DNA from: Geobacter sp.
Lineage (GTDB): Bacteria; Desulfobacterota; Desulfuromonadia; Geobacterales; Pseudopelobacteraceae
Assembly: GCA_003574895.1 (NCBI GenBank)
Contig: PJFB01000020.1
Coordinates: forward strand, 1-36,167
Reading direction: 5' to 3'
Length of the DNA stretch: 36,167 bases
Shown here: positions 21,401 to 27,555 of the stretch, piece after piece
Layout: each line of letters opens with the position of its first letter
Numbering within the stretch: position 1 is the stretch's first letter
Made by a program: the position numbers and the translations under genes
Notes under the pieces: model-generated
Told to the model about the DNA's origin: nothing
Seen by the model: the letters and a program-made list of their open reading frames with translations, nothing else
The model's database searches: none

Positions 21401-22826
21401 CCCCCTTGGTGGCCCGTTCCCGGGCGCTCATGGGCTGCAGCAGGTAGGAACCTGAGATGTCGGCGATTGGGGTGCCGGTCAGCACATCCACCTTGATCTT
21501 TTCCCCCTTGAGGAAGCCGTTCTTCTGGCCGTAGCTGTCCTTCAACTCAACGCTGTTCAACTGGACTTCGATCACGTTGTCGCTGGCAGCCTTGTCTACC
21601 CATAGCCCGGCCACATCGATGCTGCTGGTATCCGACAAATAGGCCCACTTGGTGGCCCTCATGTCGACCTTGCCGGAGGGGGCCAGGATGGCGCCGTTAT
21701 GTTCGATGGCCTCCAGGGTCTGTGGCGCAGCCGAGGTTGTCACGCCGCCGACACTCACATTGCCGCCGGAGAAGGTGAATGTCTGGTCGTACTTTTCCGG
21801 CGAATCGGTGATCGAGACGTCAATGACGCTGCCAGCGCCGGTGGTGACCCGGCTGGAGGCGGCCAGGTAAACCTCGCCATTCTTCTTCACCGCGGTTATG
21901 GACCTGATCAGGCCGTCCTGCTGCACCTGGTTGCCGTACATCCCGACCCGGCCCTGGTCGGACAGCATCTTCCCTCCTGCCAGGTTCTGGGCCAGGCCGC
22001 TGTCGGGGTTGGTGCGATAGACCACATCATTGGTGCCGCTTGCGACTGTTTCGAGAACCAGGACATCCGGTGTTGCGCCGCTCGAATCCTGTCCGGACTG
22101 AGCCGAGGCGATCAGGTCGATCTTGCCGGCCGGCGCGGTGATGCTGCCGCTGTTGTACACATTGGGCCCGAGCAGGAACACGGTGCCGCCGTTATCGGTG
22201 TCGATGCTCCCCTGGTTGAAGATGTAGGCATCCTGGCTAGGGGGCGTCAGCTTGACATTGTCCGCCGTGTTGCCTTCCACATAGCTAAGGTCCTGATAGT
22301 TGTCGGCGTTAAATTTCAGCACACCTTGCAAAAAATCCGCTTCTCTCAGATACAGGGTCGAGGCGACCAGCGAATGCACGTTGATCTGGGAGCCGGCACC
22401 GAACAGGATGCCGTTCTGGTTGATCAGGTAGACCTTGCCGTCGGCGGTCAGTTTGCCGAAGATCGCGCTGGGGCTGCTGTCGTAGATCCGGTTGAGGGCT
22501 GTCCAATCTTTCTGGGCGGTGCCAGTTGAGTCCTTCTGCTTGAAATACACCGACGCGGTGGCGCCGATATTGAATTTTTCCCAGTCGATGATTGCCTGGG
22601 AAGCGTTCTGGTTGATGGTCATGGTAGTGCCGACAGTGTCGATCCCGCTCACGCCGGTGGGAATAACACCGGGATGCAGCAATTCCGGCAGGGCGTCCGT
22701 CGCTGGTGCGGCAGGCAGGGCCACCTTGCCGTGAAAGCCGGGGATGACGGGAGCCGCCAGGCTGAGAACCGGGGATATGATCATGTTCACCCCGAGCAAA
22801 AGGGCGATTGTCTTGTCAACCTTCAT
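12483..22826 (-). CDS. TpsA: giant filamentous-haemagglutinin-family exoprotein (DUF3739 C-terminus)
   Basis: 3447 residues. A signal peptide (cleavage near LSLAA, residue 25) precedes a two-partner-secretion domain (about 50-290) with the expected marks: NASQAIIDWEKFNIG, ALNRI and LINQNGILFG (about 135-143; the NxNG motif is read NQNG instead of NPNG), then INVHSLVAST. The long middle is a beta-helical array of short Gly/Asn/Asp-rich repeats (GGxVSL, LxLSAPxI, ITLxADSRLET types). The C-terminal region has the DUF3739 block (GGDVNVNESRVMTLLGGHITVWSDQGNINAGRGSKT, then GDLYLFAPEGVIDAGEAGI and APEVLNAKNIS) and a short charged tail. I noticed only two cysteines. Such proteins are exported by the cognate TpsB and act as adhesins or matrix fibres. 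An AAAAGG ribosome site is 7 bases before the ATG. Its cognate TpsB is encoded 237 bases upstream. Confidence 0.93.
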   Translation of the reverse strand: MKVDKTIALLLGVNMIISPVLSLAAPVIPGFHGKVALPAAPATDALPELLHPGVIPTGVSGIDTVGTTMTINQNASQAIIDWEKFNIGATASVYFKQKDSTGTAQKDWTALNRIYDSSPSAIFGKLTADGKVYLINQNGILFGAGSQINVHSLVASTLYLREADFLQGVLKFNADNYQDLSYVEGNTADNVKLTPPSQDAYIFNQGSIDTDNGGTVFLLGPNVYNSGSITAPAGKIDLIASAQSGQDSSGATPDVLVLETVASGTNDVVYRTNPDSGLAQNLAGGKMLSDQGRVGMYGNQVQQDGLIRSITAVKKNGEVYLAASSRVTTGAGSVIDVSITDSPEKYDQTFTFSGGNVSVGGVTTSAAPQTLEAIEHNGAILAPSGKVDMRATKWAYLSDTSSIDVAGLWVDKAASDNVIEVQLNSVELKDSYGQKNGFLKGEKIKVDVLTGTPIADISGSYLLQPMSARERATKGGSIFIGAPSMVVPGGSSNINYVLDNIVVKPGAKLDFSGGGFRYAAGTIETSRLLAGSTLYDISSAPEWLTYSKLLTGRKYVDARTVGSDAGKLSLEAAQVLLDGNLKATVTPGRYQAASTAYTTSDNRDYRVSVARGLEEPSGGTLLIGMQGTDGGQNSLYQDLKTREIVVAADPAPLSAAITPGDIISETIGETRTILSAKALNALDLSRLGLYSDTGLTMETGAQLTLLPGASLEAMARVISIQGGITIPGGTVSLSLLDNVTSLPVLQDTNSNNYTNLQYVSLTESITLGNGAFISVAGERIDNSQAAGGEVRSGHTAGGTISIFDDTVGGTAGVASDVDGYDPGGHALIVRSGARLDVSGGYKIDTKAKVSGADAGTLKLRSATMSLAGEMRGYSLAGKNGGKLILHAGEVEVAAASLNFPDQLGPDDPIPDTLKGKLVLGEHRLDNSGFGRIELSAINNVSVGAGITLTPSIAKLAAPTPGKAATADTIVFAPTGGEISSDFTGATALTLKAGANIYTGTDISGISVNPNSIAAISLAADSRLETVPGGSITLSAPAIQVEGALEALSGNISLTATGYDLRVADGATINATGYNKPTTSTIVGVPSGATPQAGGTVSLVSSNGQVILEEGALVDVSGSEPTTNLVKNAAGVPEETIVASTPGTLNITSSTGLVLDGQILGKSAIQGQEGGTLSVRQTGGTALAISEEDIRHYMVSGFDALTFGSTGSLTFQSGMDMRIGRSLTLDTPLIQGNGSDNVTLSAPWIRRINTSVNLPTPQSEEQGTALLSLDSEWLDVTGSTSLAGFGTVRLLANRDLTLSDRYYAKPSTGTAGWYGALQSGGDLVLQGARIYPTTASAFAITSGGSVTINKSAMTDSTPIYSAGGDLTITAAKGINQSGYLAAPMGRISLLSGTGRVYLADGSTTTTAGNAQVNYGSFDGTYWTVKDIDASNKGPLVTTAPENAITLDANEVVVRDGAILDNSGGGSISTYLFQPGIEGSYDPISIDGRSSANSTLRSGAQRFVILADNSVQLPGFTYTDSNGNTKVAGAVHLDATRLDDGTWLEEGTYSLLPESYAFLPGALIISDLGTSIASGLKLHTQEGYQVLAGYDTYAGTSVASPLKGYSVRSAADVLLEGNFTTKELVAGASGDLTIKGTTTVLNGTLKRAAMAGYNQGALNLAAKDIIIQATKVSLPSDLGDNPLTADLGDLTGKMQVSAEVLSGNGGGSVTIGDATVTDSITVKEGSALAVSQVALKAKKEITLEQGTEINAVTQNGDGTVTLAVINADGTVADNGTVTIRANALVHASDQINLTTDKLDLDPSGKLEVDHGGLGLTSKNIVVGPDADTSPGLHLNKALVNSFGNYDNVTLTSTGDSGTGGKLSFLEDAVLTAKKSLIIDAANLVNGNGTAADTLYNVSMTAPDIAFRNSGKAALDPQLTLPGSGGGLTLNADTTTLANDIAINGFRQASFKPYSIKPETPVVNDLTLVGAGTLKTSGDLNMEAARITATYSRDADGVYQAADFSITANGAVNIAGNLDGKAGSTETPGGTLSITGSSITDSGSIVLPSGQVKLTATSGDITLDNADIRAGAFKQTAADDRTEVYSAGGQITLRSDKGAVKLTNGSELDVSAPEQGDAGAIALYAPTLGVDLTGGTLNGTAKAGQGGSFTIDTNNLDKVNADNKLSDLIDKITAGGFNGRLNIRARQGNLDLAADKTIAGHEVVMAADGADDQAASGAIDVHGTIDASNSSGDGGRVELYANGTLTMHGGSSIDAHGTGTGAAGGEVLLNSGSNNNSNSKLVMAKDAAVNVSGGASDKGGSLHLRALRNGNGVNMDLQGAKITGAARVVAEAVRVYDNTTGVITASDQTNYKNDNDSYMSAANIAANRGALLAGLAMDGATELHFRPGMEVRSSGDLALAANWDLTSWRYDNGAGVINEPGVLTLRAGGNLTFGSAIASYNLTDHPTPLASLVSTTMQDSWGYNLAAGASLGAANPLATVRGTGNLLLGPSANGALVTVDSTGKVLSGALVYTENALVRFASGNNTDIGAGVAAKFMINETIRYNLGTYGGAIRGETGNDLSVRGGAIQSAVGDIDLRVGGDLSLLGATDVGATTTSIGTIRTTGEYTPGETVETSPGGSPRSSKITDYWTYGNGGDIDLDVAGTVAGRVNNTTSAGINAGLENAWDAPTGDSLTGDKFLAASYGGTNATEGIATMAGGSIRVRSGGDFTCQTGVFGSGDLRITSGGDLNGRFRLTKGAGDLSAMGNFGTANSGQVLELTDANLTVAAQGDMHIGAVLNPDNCRDQVTVGNKWNLTYSQDAEANFRSLAGSVEYDGASGFNGYVTANALLNNRQKIVTPVFSILAAGDIHIAKDLALAPSAAGNLQLAAGGSIDGTTGGTNNQAALYMVDIDPATVYGRFSRADGDKLQNLLFTDGSSAGYVLHKGDNVPVEITAGQDITNLQLTLNKQATITAGNDIRELKFRGENIGADDITSIRAGHDIFYSYNASQTNAYELTAPGPGLRLGGPGTLLVQAGNNIELGNSAGIQSYGNRLNSALGSKGSTLVVLAGAKSALTDVSATEIVADAYDFFHGVSNDQVVNDYSLLLDRTDKAGTQQLVEIAKSLALSAPDFIEQVTSGKVGLQLAGSAFTILQNLSKNGEIDADTRAKLKDYAKQIIDQVRTGSIQKYFAGKSADSSGSINMVSSQISTLTGQDEIFVLARTNLNVGKSTFVSESTQKSTGISTTAGGPINIYAGGDVNVNESRVMTLLGGHITVWSDQGNINAGRGSKTTVAAPVIAPKYDPADMTKITGYTIDPPSIGSGIRAVTFDPNATPASNLPTPKPGDLYLFAPEGVIDAGEAGIAGNKVILGAPEVLNAKNISSLGSSVGMPTSSEGSLSLGALAGAGSIAENSKMIEQGSAMGSSRDKTAVAQASLVDDFMSKFLDVKVIGFDMDGSVIDKDGDQEKDKK

Positions 22827-22891
22827 AGGGAAACCTTTTCAACGGTGATGGTAATTCTGTCAGTATCCGGCCGGGCATAAGCGCTGACTTA

Positions 22892-23032
22892 AAAAAGCCC
22901 GTGTTTTCTCCCTCACCCAGCGGGGGAGGGTTGGGGAGGGGGAGGTGTTGATTCTGAAATTACAGCATATCAACCAGAATCACCCCGGCCCCCATCCTAA
23001 CCTTCCCCCTCCTGGGGAAGGGACAAAAAGCC
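22892..23032. repeat. Long imperfect inverted repeat between tpsB and tpsA
   Basis: Two arms of about 48 bases, 22908-22955 (CTCCCTCACCCAG, then a G-rich run ending GATTCTG) and 22977-23024 (CAGAATC followed by a C-rich run ending GGGGAAGGGAC), are imperfect reverse complements, with roughly four of five positions matching by eye. The central spacer is about 20 bases. An 8-bp direct repeat AAAAAGCC occurs at 22892-22899 and 23025-23032. The arms resemble the CCCTCACCC/GGGGAGGGG palindromic elements dispersed in many bacterial genomes. The element fills most of the 237-base gap between tpsB and tpsA, so in RNA it would form a large GC-rich stem ahead of the tpsA leader. No gene is present here. 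Confidence 0.65.
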
Positions 23033-23063
23033 TAAGTTACGCATATTTCCCGGCCGGGAGGGG

Positions 23064-24752
23064 TTAAAACTGGTACTTGACCCTGAAATGCACACGGCTG
23101 TCGCCGTAGGCCGTGTAGCTGGTTTCGGCCAGAGCCATGCCCCAATCCACCTGGAATTCAAGGTTGCGAAACAGCGAGCCGCGCATGCCGACGCCGGTGC
23201 CTTGCAGGTTCAGCTCCCGTTGTTGCTCCGGCAGCGGGTCCTTGATCCAGAGCAGGGCAAAATCGAAAAAGGCATAGGGGTTGATCCGGAAGCCCTCTCC
23301 CATCCCGAAGACAGGCGCCAGATCGGGGGCCGCCAGTTCGGTCACGCCGTGCAGGGCGCTGTCCCCGGAAACCTCGCTCTCCCTGTAGCCCCGGACACTC
23401 TCCATGCCGCCGGCCGTATATTGTTCGTTAGAGATCAGGGCCTGGTCCGAAACCTGACCATCCAGCTTCAGTGTCAGCCCCATGCCGGCCGGCAGATTCT
23501 GGCGCCGCTCCACGCCGAAAACAGCGTCGAAATAATTGCCCTTGGCATCGGCGCGCTTGCCCGCCATGTTCTCCTGACGGGTCACCATTCCCCGGAAGGC
23601 CATGTTCAGCCCGGCGTTCCACAGGGTAAGCCCCCCGCTATCGGGCAGGGAGCCGTTGTAGGCCACGCTGAAGGGGAAATATTCCACCGGGGTGTTTATA
23701 TTGCCGGCGCTGGAGTTGGCCAGGCCGGTGGACTCATCGAATTTCTTGTAATCGAACCCGGTCACCAGGTTGTGGCCGTAGTTTTCGAGGGGCGGAAGCG
23801 GCACGACATAGCGCGTGCCGATGATGCTTCCCTTGCCCTGGGTCTTGAACCCCTCGCCAAATGCCGTATTGCTGTCGGAACTCACGCCGTAGACCACCAT
23901 GGTATGATCGGTGTTCCAGGGTGCCGGCAGGATGTAGGAGCCGGAAAAGACCTCCACTTCGCTCGGTTCCTGGGGAGATGTCTGATACTGAAATGATATG
24001 GAGTGGTCCAGATCCCAGAGATTGTCGTAATGCAGGGCCGCGTTCAGGCGCAGCTCGCTGGTGTTGTTGCTGGCCCGGTTGGAAAGTTCCAGGCTGCCGT
24101 GCAGCGGCAGCTTTTCATCGGCCTTCAGCTCCACGTTCACCACCCCCAACTGCTTGCCGGGAACCATGGCGGGCATTACTTTCAGGTCGGCGGTGCGGTT
24201 GATCCGGTTGATATCGCGCTGTACATCTGGCACATGGAGTATGGTTCCCGGCGCCAACGACGGCAACCGCTCCAGGATCCGTTTGCCGGAGTAGTAATCG
24301 TTGCCTCTGACCGCGGCCTTGGCGATGCGGCTCTCAATTACCTGCAGCTTGATCACGCCGCTCTCGGCCGACTGCTCAGGGATGTTGACCAACACCGTGG
24401 GATAGCCATGATCGTGGTAATACTTTTCCAGGATGTCGCGGGCCTTCTCGACATCGGCGGCGGTCCGGCCGGGTCCTGCCAGATCGTCCAGCAGGTTGAG
24501 CAGGCGCTGGCTGGGAAAGATGGTGTTTCCGACCACCCGGAAATCGATGATCTCGAAGGTCGGTTCATCCTCGGCCTTAGGGACCGGTGCCGCGGGCACA
24601 CCCTGCGGAGACGGAGTCGCGGCAGTTGCGGGAACCACTTGTTCCGGGCTTGCCGACCCGTTTTCCGCCGCGCGGGCCAAGCCGGCCAAGGGCGGCTGCG
24701 CCAGCAGGAGCAGGATAACAAGCCGCTGGGCTGATCTCAGGGCAAAAATCAA
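23064..24752 (-). CDS. TpsB: FhaC/ShlB-family two-partner secretion transporter
   Basis: 562 residues, the family norm. Signal sequence (about 1-28), Pro/Ala-rich linker, POTRA 1 (about 65-143: FEIIDFRVVGNTIFPSQRL, VNIPEQSAESGVIKLQVIES), POTRA 2 (about 145-218: GNDYYSGKRILERL, DVQRDINRINR, VELKADEKLPLHG), then a 16-strand-type barrel ending in Phe (HFRVKYQF). The conserved loop-6 motif VRGYRESEVSGD is at about 453. It inserts in the outer membrane and exports the neighbouring TpsA. The start is a TTG at 24752 that overlaps the stop of the upstream FKBP-thioredoxin gene (TTGA); no ATG or GTG lies closely upstream in frame. Synthesis is therefore probably coupled to the chaperone gene. Confidence 0.93.
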   Translation of the reverse strand: MIFALRSAQRLVILLLLAQPPLAGLARAAENGSASPEQVVPATAATPSPQGVPAAPVPKAEDEPTFEIIDFRVVGNTIFPSQRLLNLLDDLAGPGRTAADVEKARDILEKYYHDHGYPTVLVNIPEQSAESGVIKLQVIESRIAKAAVRGNDYYSGKRILERLPSLAPGTILHVPDVQRDINRINRTADLKVMPAMVPGKQLGVVNVELKADEKLPLHGSLELSNRASNNTSELRLNAALHYDNLWDLDHSISFQYQTSPQEPSEVEVFSGSYILPAPWNTDHTMVVYGVSSDSNTAFGEGFKTQGKGSIIGTRYVVPLPPLENYGHNLVTGFDYKKFDESTGLANSSAGNINTPVEYFPFSVAYNGSLPDSGGLTLWNAGLNMAFRGMVTRQENMAGKRADAKGNYFDAVFGVERRQNLPAGMGLTLKLDGQVSDQALISNEQYTAGGMESVRGYRESEVSGDSALHGVTELAAPDLAPVFGMGEGFRINPYAFFDFALLWIKDPLPEQQRELNLQGTGVGMRGSLFRNLEFQVDWGMALAETSYTAYGDSRVHFRVKYQF

Positions 24753-26710
24753 TTCAGCACCGCCTTCATTTCCCCACTGAGCACCCTGGCCTCCCGGAAA
24801 CCATCGATCTTTTTCAGCACTTTTCCATCCGCACCCAACAACACCATCATCGGAAAGCCATTCTGGCCGTACAGTTGTTTGTACTTCAGTTCCTTGTCCG
24901 AATTGACCCTGACCCAGACAAAACGATCCTTGAGAGCCATGATGCGCGGATCAGGAAGAATTTCAGTAAAAGTCTTCTTGCACCAGCCGCACCAGTCGGC
25001 ATGCAGCATCAGGAATACGGGCTTGCCCTCCTGCTTTGCCCTGGCCAGGCCCGCGTCATGGTCGTCGATCCAGTCGATGGAGGCACCCTGGACCGCCGGC
25101 GCAACGGAGATGGTTTCCAACTCCAGCACGATTGTCTTGCCGGCCAGGGGATTATTGAAATCAACCGTAAAGGTGGTCCCATCGGTGGCGCTGATGACCC
25201 CGACGCCGTCCTTGAGCGGGAAAGCTGCGCCCACAAGAGGTTTCAGGGTGGTCGTGATCCTGTCCTTGGCCAGTGACACGCCGATGGACCCGAAGTTTTC
25301 GCTGAAACCGGCGCCGTCCGTGGCCTGGAACTCCAGCGCCACATCGTGCTCGGTCACTTCGGTCACCCTGGACTTGAAGTAAGGCAGCAGTTCAACGTCT
25401 TTATTCATTACCGGGAACGAGGAAAATCGCTTGACGTATTCATCGGCCGGCATGCGGATAGTTTTTGGAAAGGTCTGGCTGCATGGGAAACTTTTGATTT
25501 TCTGCGGGTCGGTCATGCCGAATGCCTTGTCCGGCGTCAGCACGATCCGTTTTCTTTCCCCAGGCCGCATTCCTGCAAGTGCTTCGGCCAGACCGGGCAT
25601 GAGCTCCTGCTTGCCGGCGACAAGTTCCACCGGGGCATAAGCCGCCGGCTCCCTGAACCAGGCCACCTTCTTGACCGTCTGGTCCTTGGCGGTCTTTTCC
25701 AGGGTAGTTGCCACCAGGGTGCCGTCTTCAAGTGTCACCGTGTAGTTCAGCGTCACCAGATCGCCGGAGTTGGCCGCCTCGCCTGTCCCGGCCCCCTGCC
25801 CCGACATCGATGCCATCTTGGCCATGCCCGCATCGAAGACTTTTTCGGCATGGGTATCCGGATTGGTACCGGAAGCGGCAACAGCAACAGGTTCCGGGCC
25901 TGTCGCCTTTTTTTCAGCCGGTTTCACCGAGGCGATATTAATTTCGCAACGCAGCTTTTCACCGCCAAAGGGGTGACCGTAATCGACCTCGAAGGAGTCG
26001 CCGTTCACCGTGCCGATCCGGCCTACCATGCCGCCGGTCCTTACCAGCCGGTCTTTTTCGGCCATGATCTCCAGTTCATACTGGGTTGGGGTTTCGTGTA
26101 CCACAACCGGCCCAAAAGGGGTTGTCAACGGCTTATCCTTTTCCGGGCTGAATACGGCCACGACCTCTTTGTCGGTCACCTCCCTCAACTTGCCGGGCAC
26201 CAGCGGGTCGAGGGCAAAACTCTGGCCCGCCTCCGGAGTCTTGCCGGTCCGTGCGGTGTACTCCTCCCGAGACATACGCAACTCTTTGGGGCGTTTCCTG
26301 ACCTTTGCCAGTTGCACGAACCGGTCCTTGGGCGATGCCGCCGGATAGCGTTCCGCCCGGATATCCAGCACGGTCCGGTCTCCCTGGCCCAGCCCCACCA
26401 GGGCGACACCCAGCCGATTCATGATTTCATCCTCGAAGGAAACCCGGTCGTGTTTCCTGCCGTCCAATGGGCCAGCCAATATCGTGACTGTCTCCGGGCC
26501 GGTGCGGGGGAGGTAGAACGGAGATTTCCTGTCACCGGCTACGGCGCTGTCCGGCTTGGTAGTGGCCGCAATCTCTCCATCCGTCAGACGACAGGTAAAT
26601 CCGAGTTCCACCCGATCTCCAGTCCGTATTGTCGCGGGTGTGCTGGAGCAACCAGCCAGGATTGCCGTTATCAGAGCCATGGGAAGTTTTGATTTCATAT
26701 TCAGGTTCAT
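24749..26710 (-). CDS. Lipoprotein with two FKBP-like units and a C-terminal thioredoxin domain
   Basis: 653 residues. The N-terminus ends in lipobox LAGC (Cys21), so the protein is probably anchored on the periplasmic side of a membrane. Two FKBP/SlyD-like segments follow. The first begins RTGDRVELGFTCRLTDGEIAATT (about 28) and ends FEVDYGHPFGGEKLRCEI. The second begins NSGDLVTLNYTVTLEDGTLVATT (about 317), includes ELMPGLAEALAGMRPGERKRIVLTPDKAFG, and ends FTVDFNNPLAGKTIVLELE. The C-terminal thioredoxin-like domain (about 545-653) has redox motif CGWC (574-577, in LMLHADWCGWCKKTF) and a cis-Pro loop GFPMMV (about 619). The layout suggests a combined prolyl isomerase/chaperone and thiol-redox factor. 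AAGGAG lies 6 bases before ATG 26710. It is the first gene of the secretion operon and overlaps the tpsB start. Confidence 0.85.
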   Translation of the reverse strand: MNLNMKSKLPMALITAILAGCSSTPATIRTGDRVELGFTCRLTDGEIAATTKPDSAVAGDRKSPFYLPRTGPETVTILAGPLDGRKHDRVSFEDEIMNRLGVALVGLGQGDRTVLDIRAERYPAASPKDRFVQLAKVRKRPKELRMSREEYTARTGKTPEAGQSFALDPLVPGKLREVTDKEVVAVFSPEKDKPLTTPFGPVVVHETPTQYELEIMAEKDRLVRTGGMVGRIGTVNGDSFEVDYGHPFGGEKLRCEINIASVKPAEKKATGPEPVAVAASGTNPDTHAEKVFDAGMAKMASMSGQGAGTGEAANSGDLVTLNYTVTLEDGTLVATTLEKTAKDQTVKKVAWFREPAAYAPVELVAGKQELMPGLAEALAGMRPGERKRIVLTPDKAFGMTDPQKIKSFPCSQTFPKTIRMPADEYVKRFSSFPVMNKDVELLPYFKSRVTEVTEHDVALEFQATDGAGFSENFGSIGVSLAKDRITTTLKPLVGAAFPLKDGVGVISATDGTTFTVDFNNPLAGKTIVLELETISVAPAVQGASIDWIDDHDAGLARAKQEGKPVFLMLHADWCGWCKKTFTEILPDPRIMALKDRFVWVRVNSDKELKYKQLYGQNGFPMMVLLGADGKVLKKIDGFREARVLSGEMKAVLN

Positions 26711-26830
26711 CTAAAACTCCTTAATCTCCATATAGTTGCACTTATGAGAGACCGTGCGACAGGCCAAAAAAAATCAATTTACTTATAAGCCTGCTTTAAG
26801 CTGCATGACCTTAAACGCCTATTGTTTCAA

Positions 26831-26846
26831 CCATGCGTCAGCATGG
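26831..26846. promoter_or_regulatory. Perfect palindrome in the divergent promoter gap
   Basis: CCATGC-GTCA-GCATGG is a 6-bp perfect inverted repeat about 120 bases upstream of the secretion operon's first gene. The gap 26711-27122 separates that minus-strand operon from a plus-strand small gene and is clearly more AT-rich than its surroundings, as expected for promoters. The palindrome could be an operator or an RNA hairpin; nothing assigns a regulator. I could not pick a convincing promoter for the minus-strand operon. Confidence 0.3.
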
Positions 26847-27054
26847 TAAAGATTGGATAAATTTATAAATACGCACAACAAACTGCCTGAAAATATTGGT
26901 GTTTCCACTTGATATTTACAGGCAGACCATGCTCGAATAGTTTCCCGCACGTCATACTGTTGTAATAATCCTTGTGTTATGATCCCCCAACTCCCCGAAA
27001 TGAGCCGGCCAATGACCATTAGTATTTTTTTTATAATTTTCACTGATCCGAACT

Positions 27055-27081
27055 TTGAATGTAACAATCAGCTGCTATAGT
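27055..27081 (+). promoter_or_regulatory. Possible sigma-70-type promoter for the DUF2292-like gene
   Basis: TTGAAT (27055-27060) and TATAGT (27076-27081) are separated by 15 bases; shifting the first hexamer one base left (TTTGAA) gives 16. They lie about 42 bases before the small plus-strand gene in an AT-rich stretch. The spacing is slightly short, so this is a candidate only. Confidence 0.35.
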
Positions 27082-27122
27082 CCGAACCATTCAAGAAAAC
27101 GGAAGCGCCGACGACAAGGACC

Positions 27123-27290
27123 ATGGCAAAGAAAAAAGAGAAACATCTCAAGAAGCTCGAAAAGCTGAAAGAAGTCATGCATGCAATGGTGGACGAGGAG
27201 TTCACCGGCCATGTCAAGATCAATTTCAGCCAGGGAGGCGTTGGGCGGATTGAAAAATTCGAGGAGATTTTGAAAGAAGACGACAAGTAA
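27123..27290 (+). CDS. Small DUF2292-like protein (55 aa)
   Basis: The peptide starts MAKKKEKHLKKLEKLKEVMH, a highly basic amphipathic helix, followed by EEFTGHVKINFSQGGVGRIEKFEEIL and an acidic end. The second half resembles the small DUF2292 family, where a short beta-hairpin of the type G-x-V-x-I-x-x-x-x-G-x-V-x-x-I-x-x-x-E-K follows a helix. Their function is not established. The codons look like its neighbours and a plausible promoter precedes it. The ribosome site is poor (AAGGA only 2 bases before ATG), which lowers confidence. It stands alone between the divergent secretion operon and a terminator-like structured RNA. Confidence 0.6.
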   Translation: MAKKKEKHLKKLEKLKEVMHAMVDEEFTGHVKINFSQGGVGRIEKFEEILKEDDK

Positions 27291-27350
27291 TTATCGACAG
27301 CACGGCTTTACAGATATAAGTGCTTAATTGAATAAAAGGGAACCTTGCTG

Positions 27351-27373
27351 ACCCTGGGCCGACCGTCCAGGGT
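27351..27373 (+). repeat. Hairpin preceding the terminator-like RNA
   Basis: ACCCTGG (27351-27357) pairs with CCAGGGT (27367-27373) across a 9-base loop. It has no T-run and is followed ten bases later by a larger, terminator-like structure, so the two may be parts of one folded RNA. Confidence 0.5.
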
Positions 27374-27382
27374 ACCAGAATG

Positions 27383-27462
27383 CCCGATTCGAACGCAGGC
27401 TGCCATGGGCGGGATTAATTTTCCGCCCAAAGGCACCGCGATTGGATCGGGTTTTTTGTTTT
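27383..27462 (+). terminator. Large nested hairpin with U-tract (terminator or structured RNA 3' end)
   Basis: An outer stem CCCGAT (27383-27388) / ATCGGG (27446-27451) encloses CGC/GCG, then TGCC/GGCA, then TGGGCGG/CCGCCCA around an AT-rich loop. The outer stem is followed immediately by TTTTTTGTTTT (27452-27462), the mark of intrinsic termination on the plus strand. At about 69 nt before the U-tract it is larger than a plain terminator. It may end the transcript of the DUF2292-like gene, or be the 3' end of a small RNA that includes the hairpin at 27351-27373. Confidence 0.55.
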
Positions 27463-27532
27463 CGATGCGGCGCACGCGCCGGAAAGGGGGTGGAAAGGGC
27501 AAACACGCGTTATGGAACATATGAAGTCTGTT

Positions 27533-27549
27533 GAAGGCCAAGAGCCTTC
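27533..27549 (+). repeat. Small hairpin just 5' of the riboswitch
   Basis: GAAGGC, 5-base loop, GCCTTC, a 6-bp stem ending seven bases before the riboswitch P1 region. It may be an upstream element of the leader RNA. Confidence 0.3.
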
Positions 27550-27555
27550 ACCCGC

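Noticed and set aside
25346-26692. A 448-codon plus-strand open frame opposite the FKBP-thioredoxin gene.
   Set aside because: The composition is that of an antisense shadow, it has no recognisable domain, and the opposite strand encodes clear FKBP and CGWC motifs.
26819-27067. An 82-codon minus-strand open frame upstream of the secretion operon.
   Set aside because: It lies in an AT-rich promoter-like gap, has no clear ribosome site, and its translation looks unstructured. A real small membrane protein cannot be wholly excluded.
27380-27400. GTTCGAATC on the minus strand, resembling a tRNA T-loop or attachment-site remnant.
   Set aside because: The flanking bases do not pair as a T-arm and no acceptor stem or CCA-type end follows. 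No integrase gene is near.
27308-27541. A 77-codon minus-strand open frame over the structured RNA.
   Set aside because: The region is better explained by nested hairpins with a U-tract on the plus strand; the peptide has no features.
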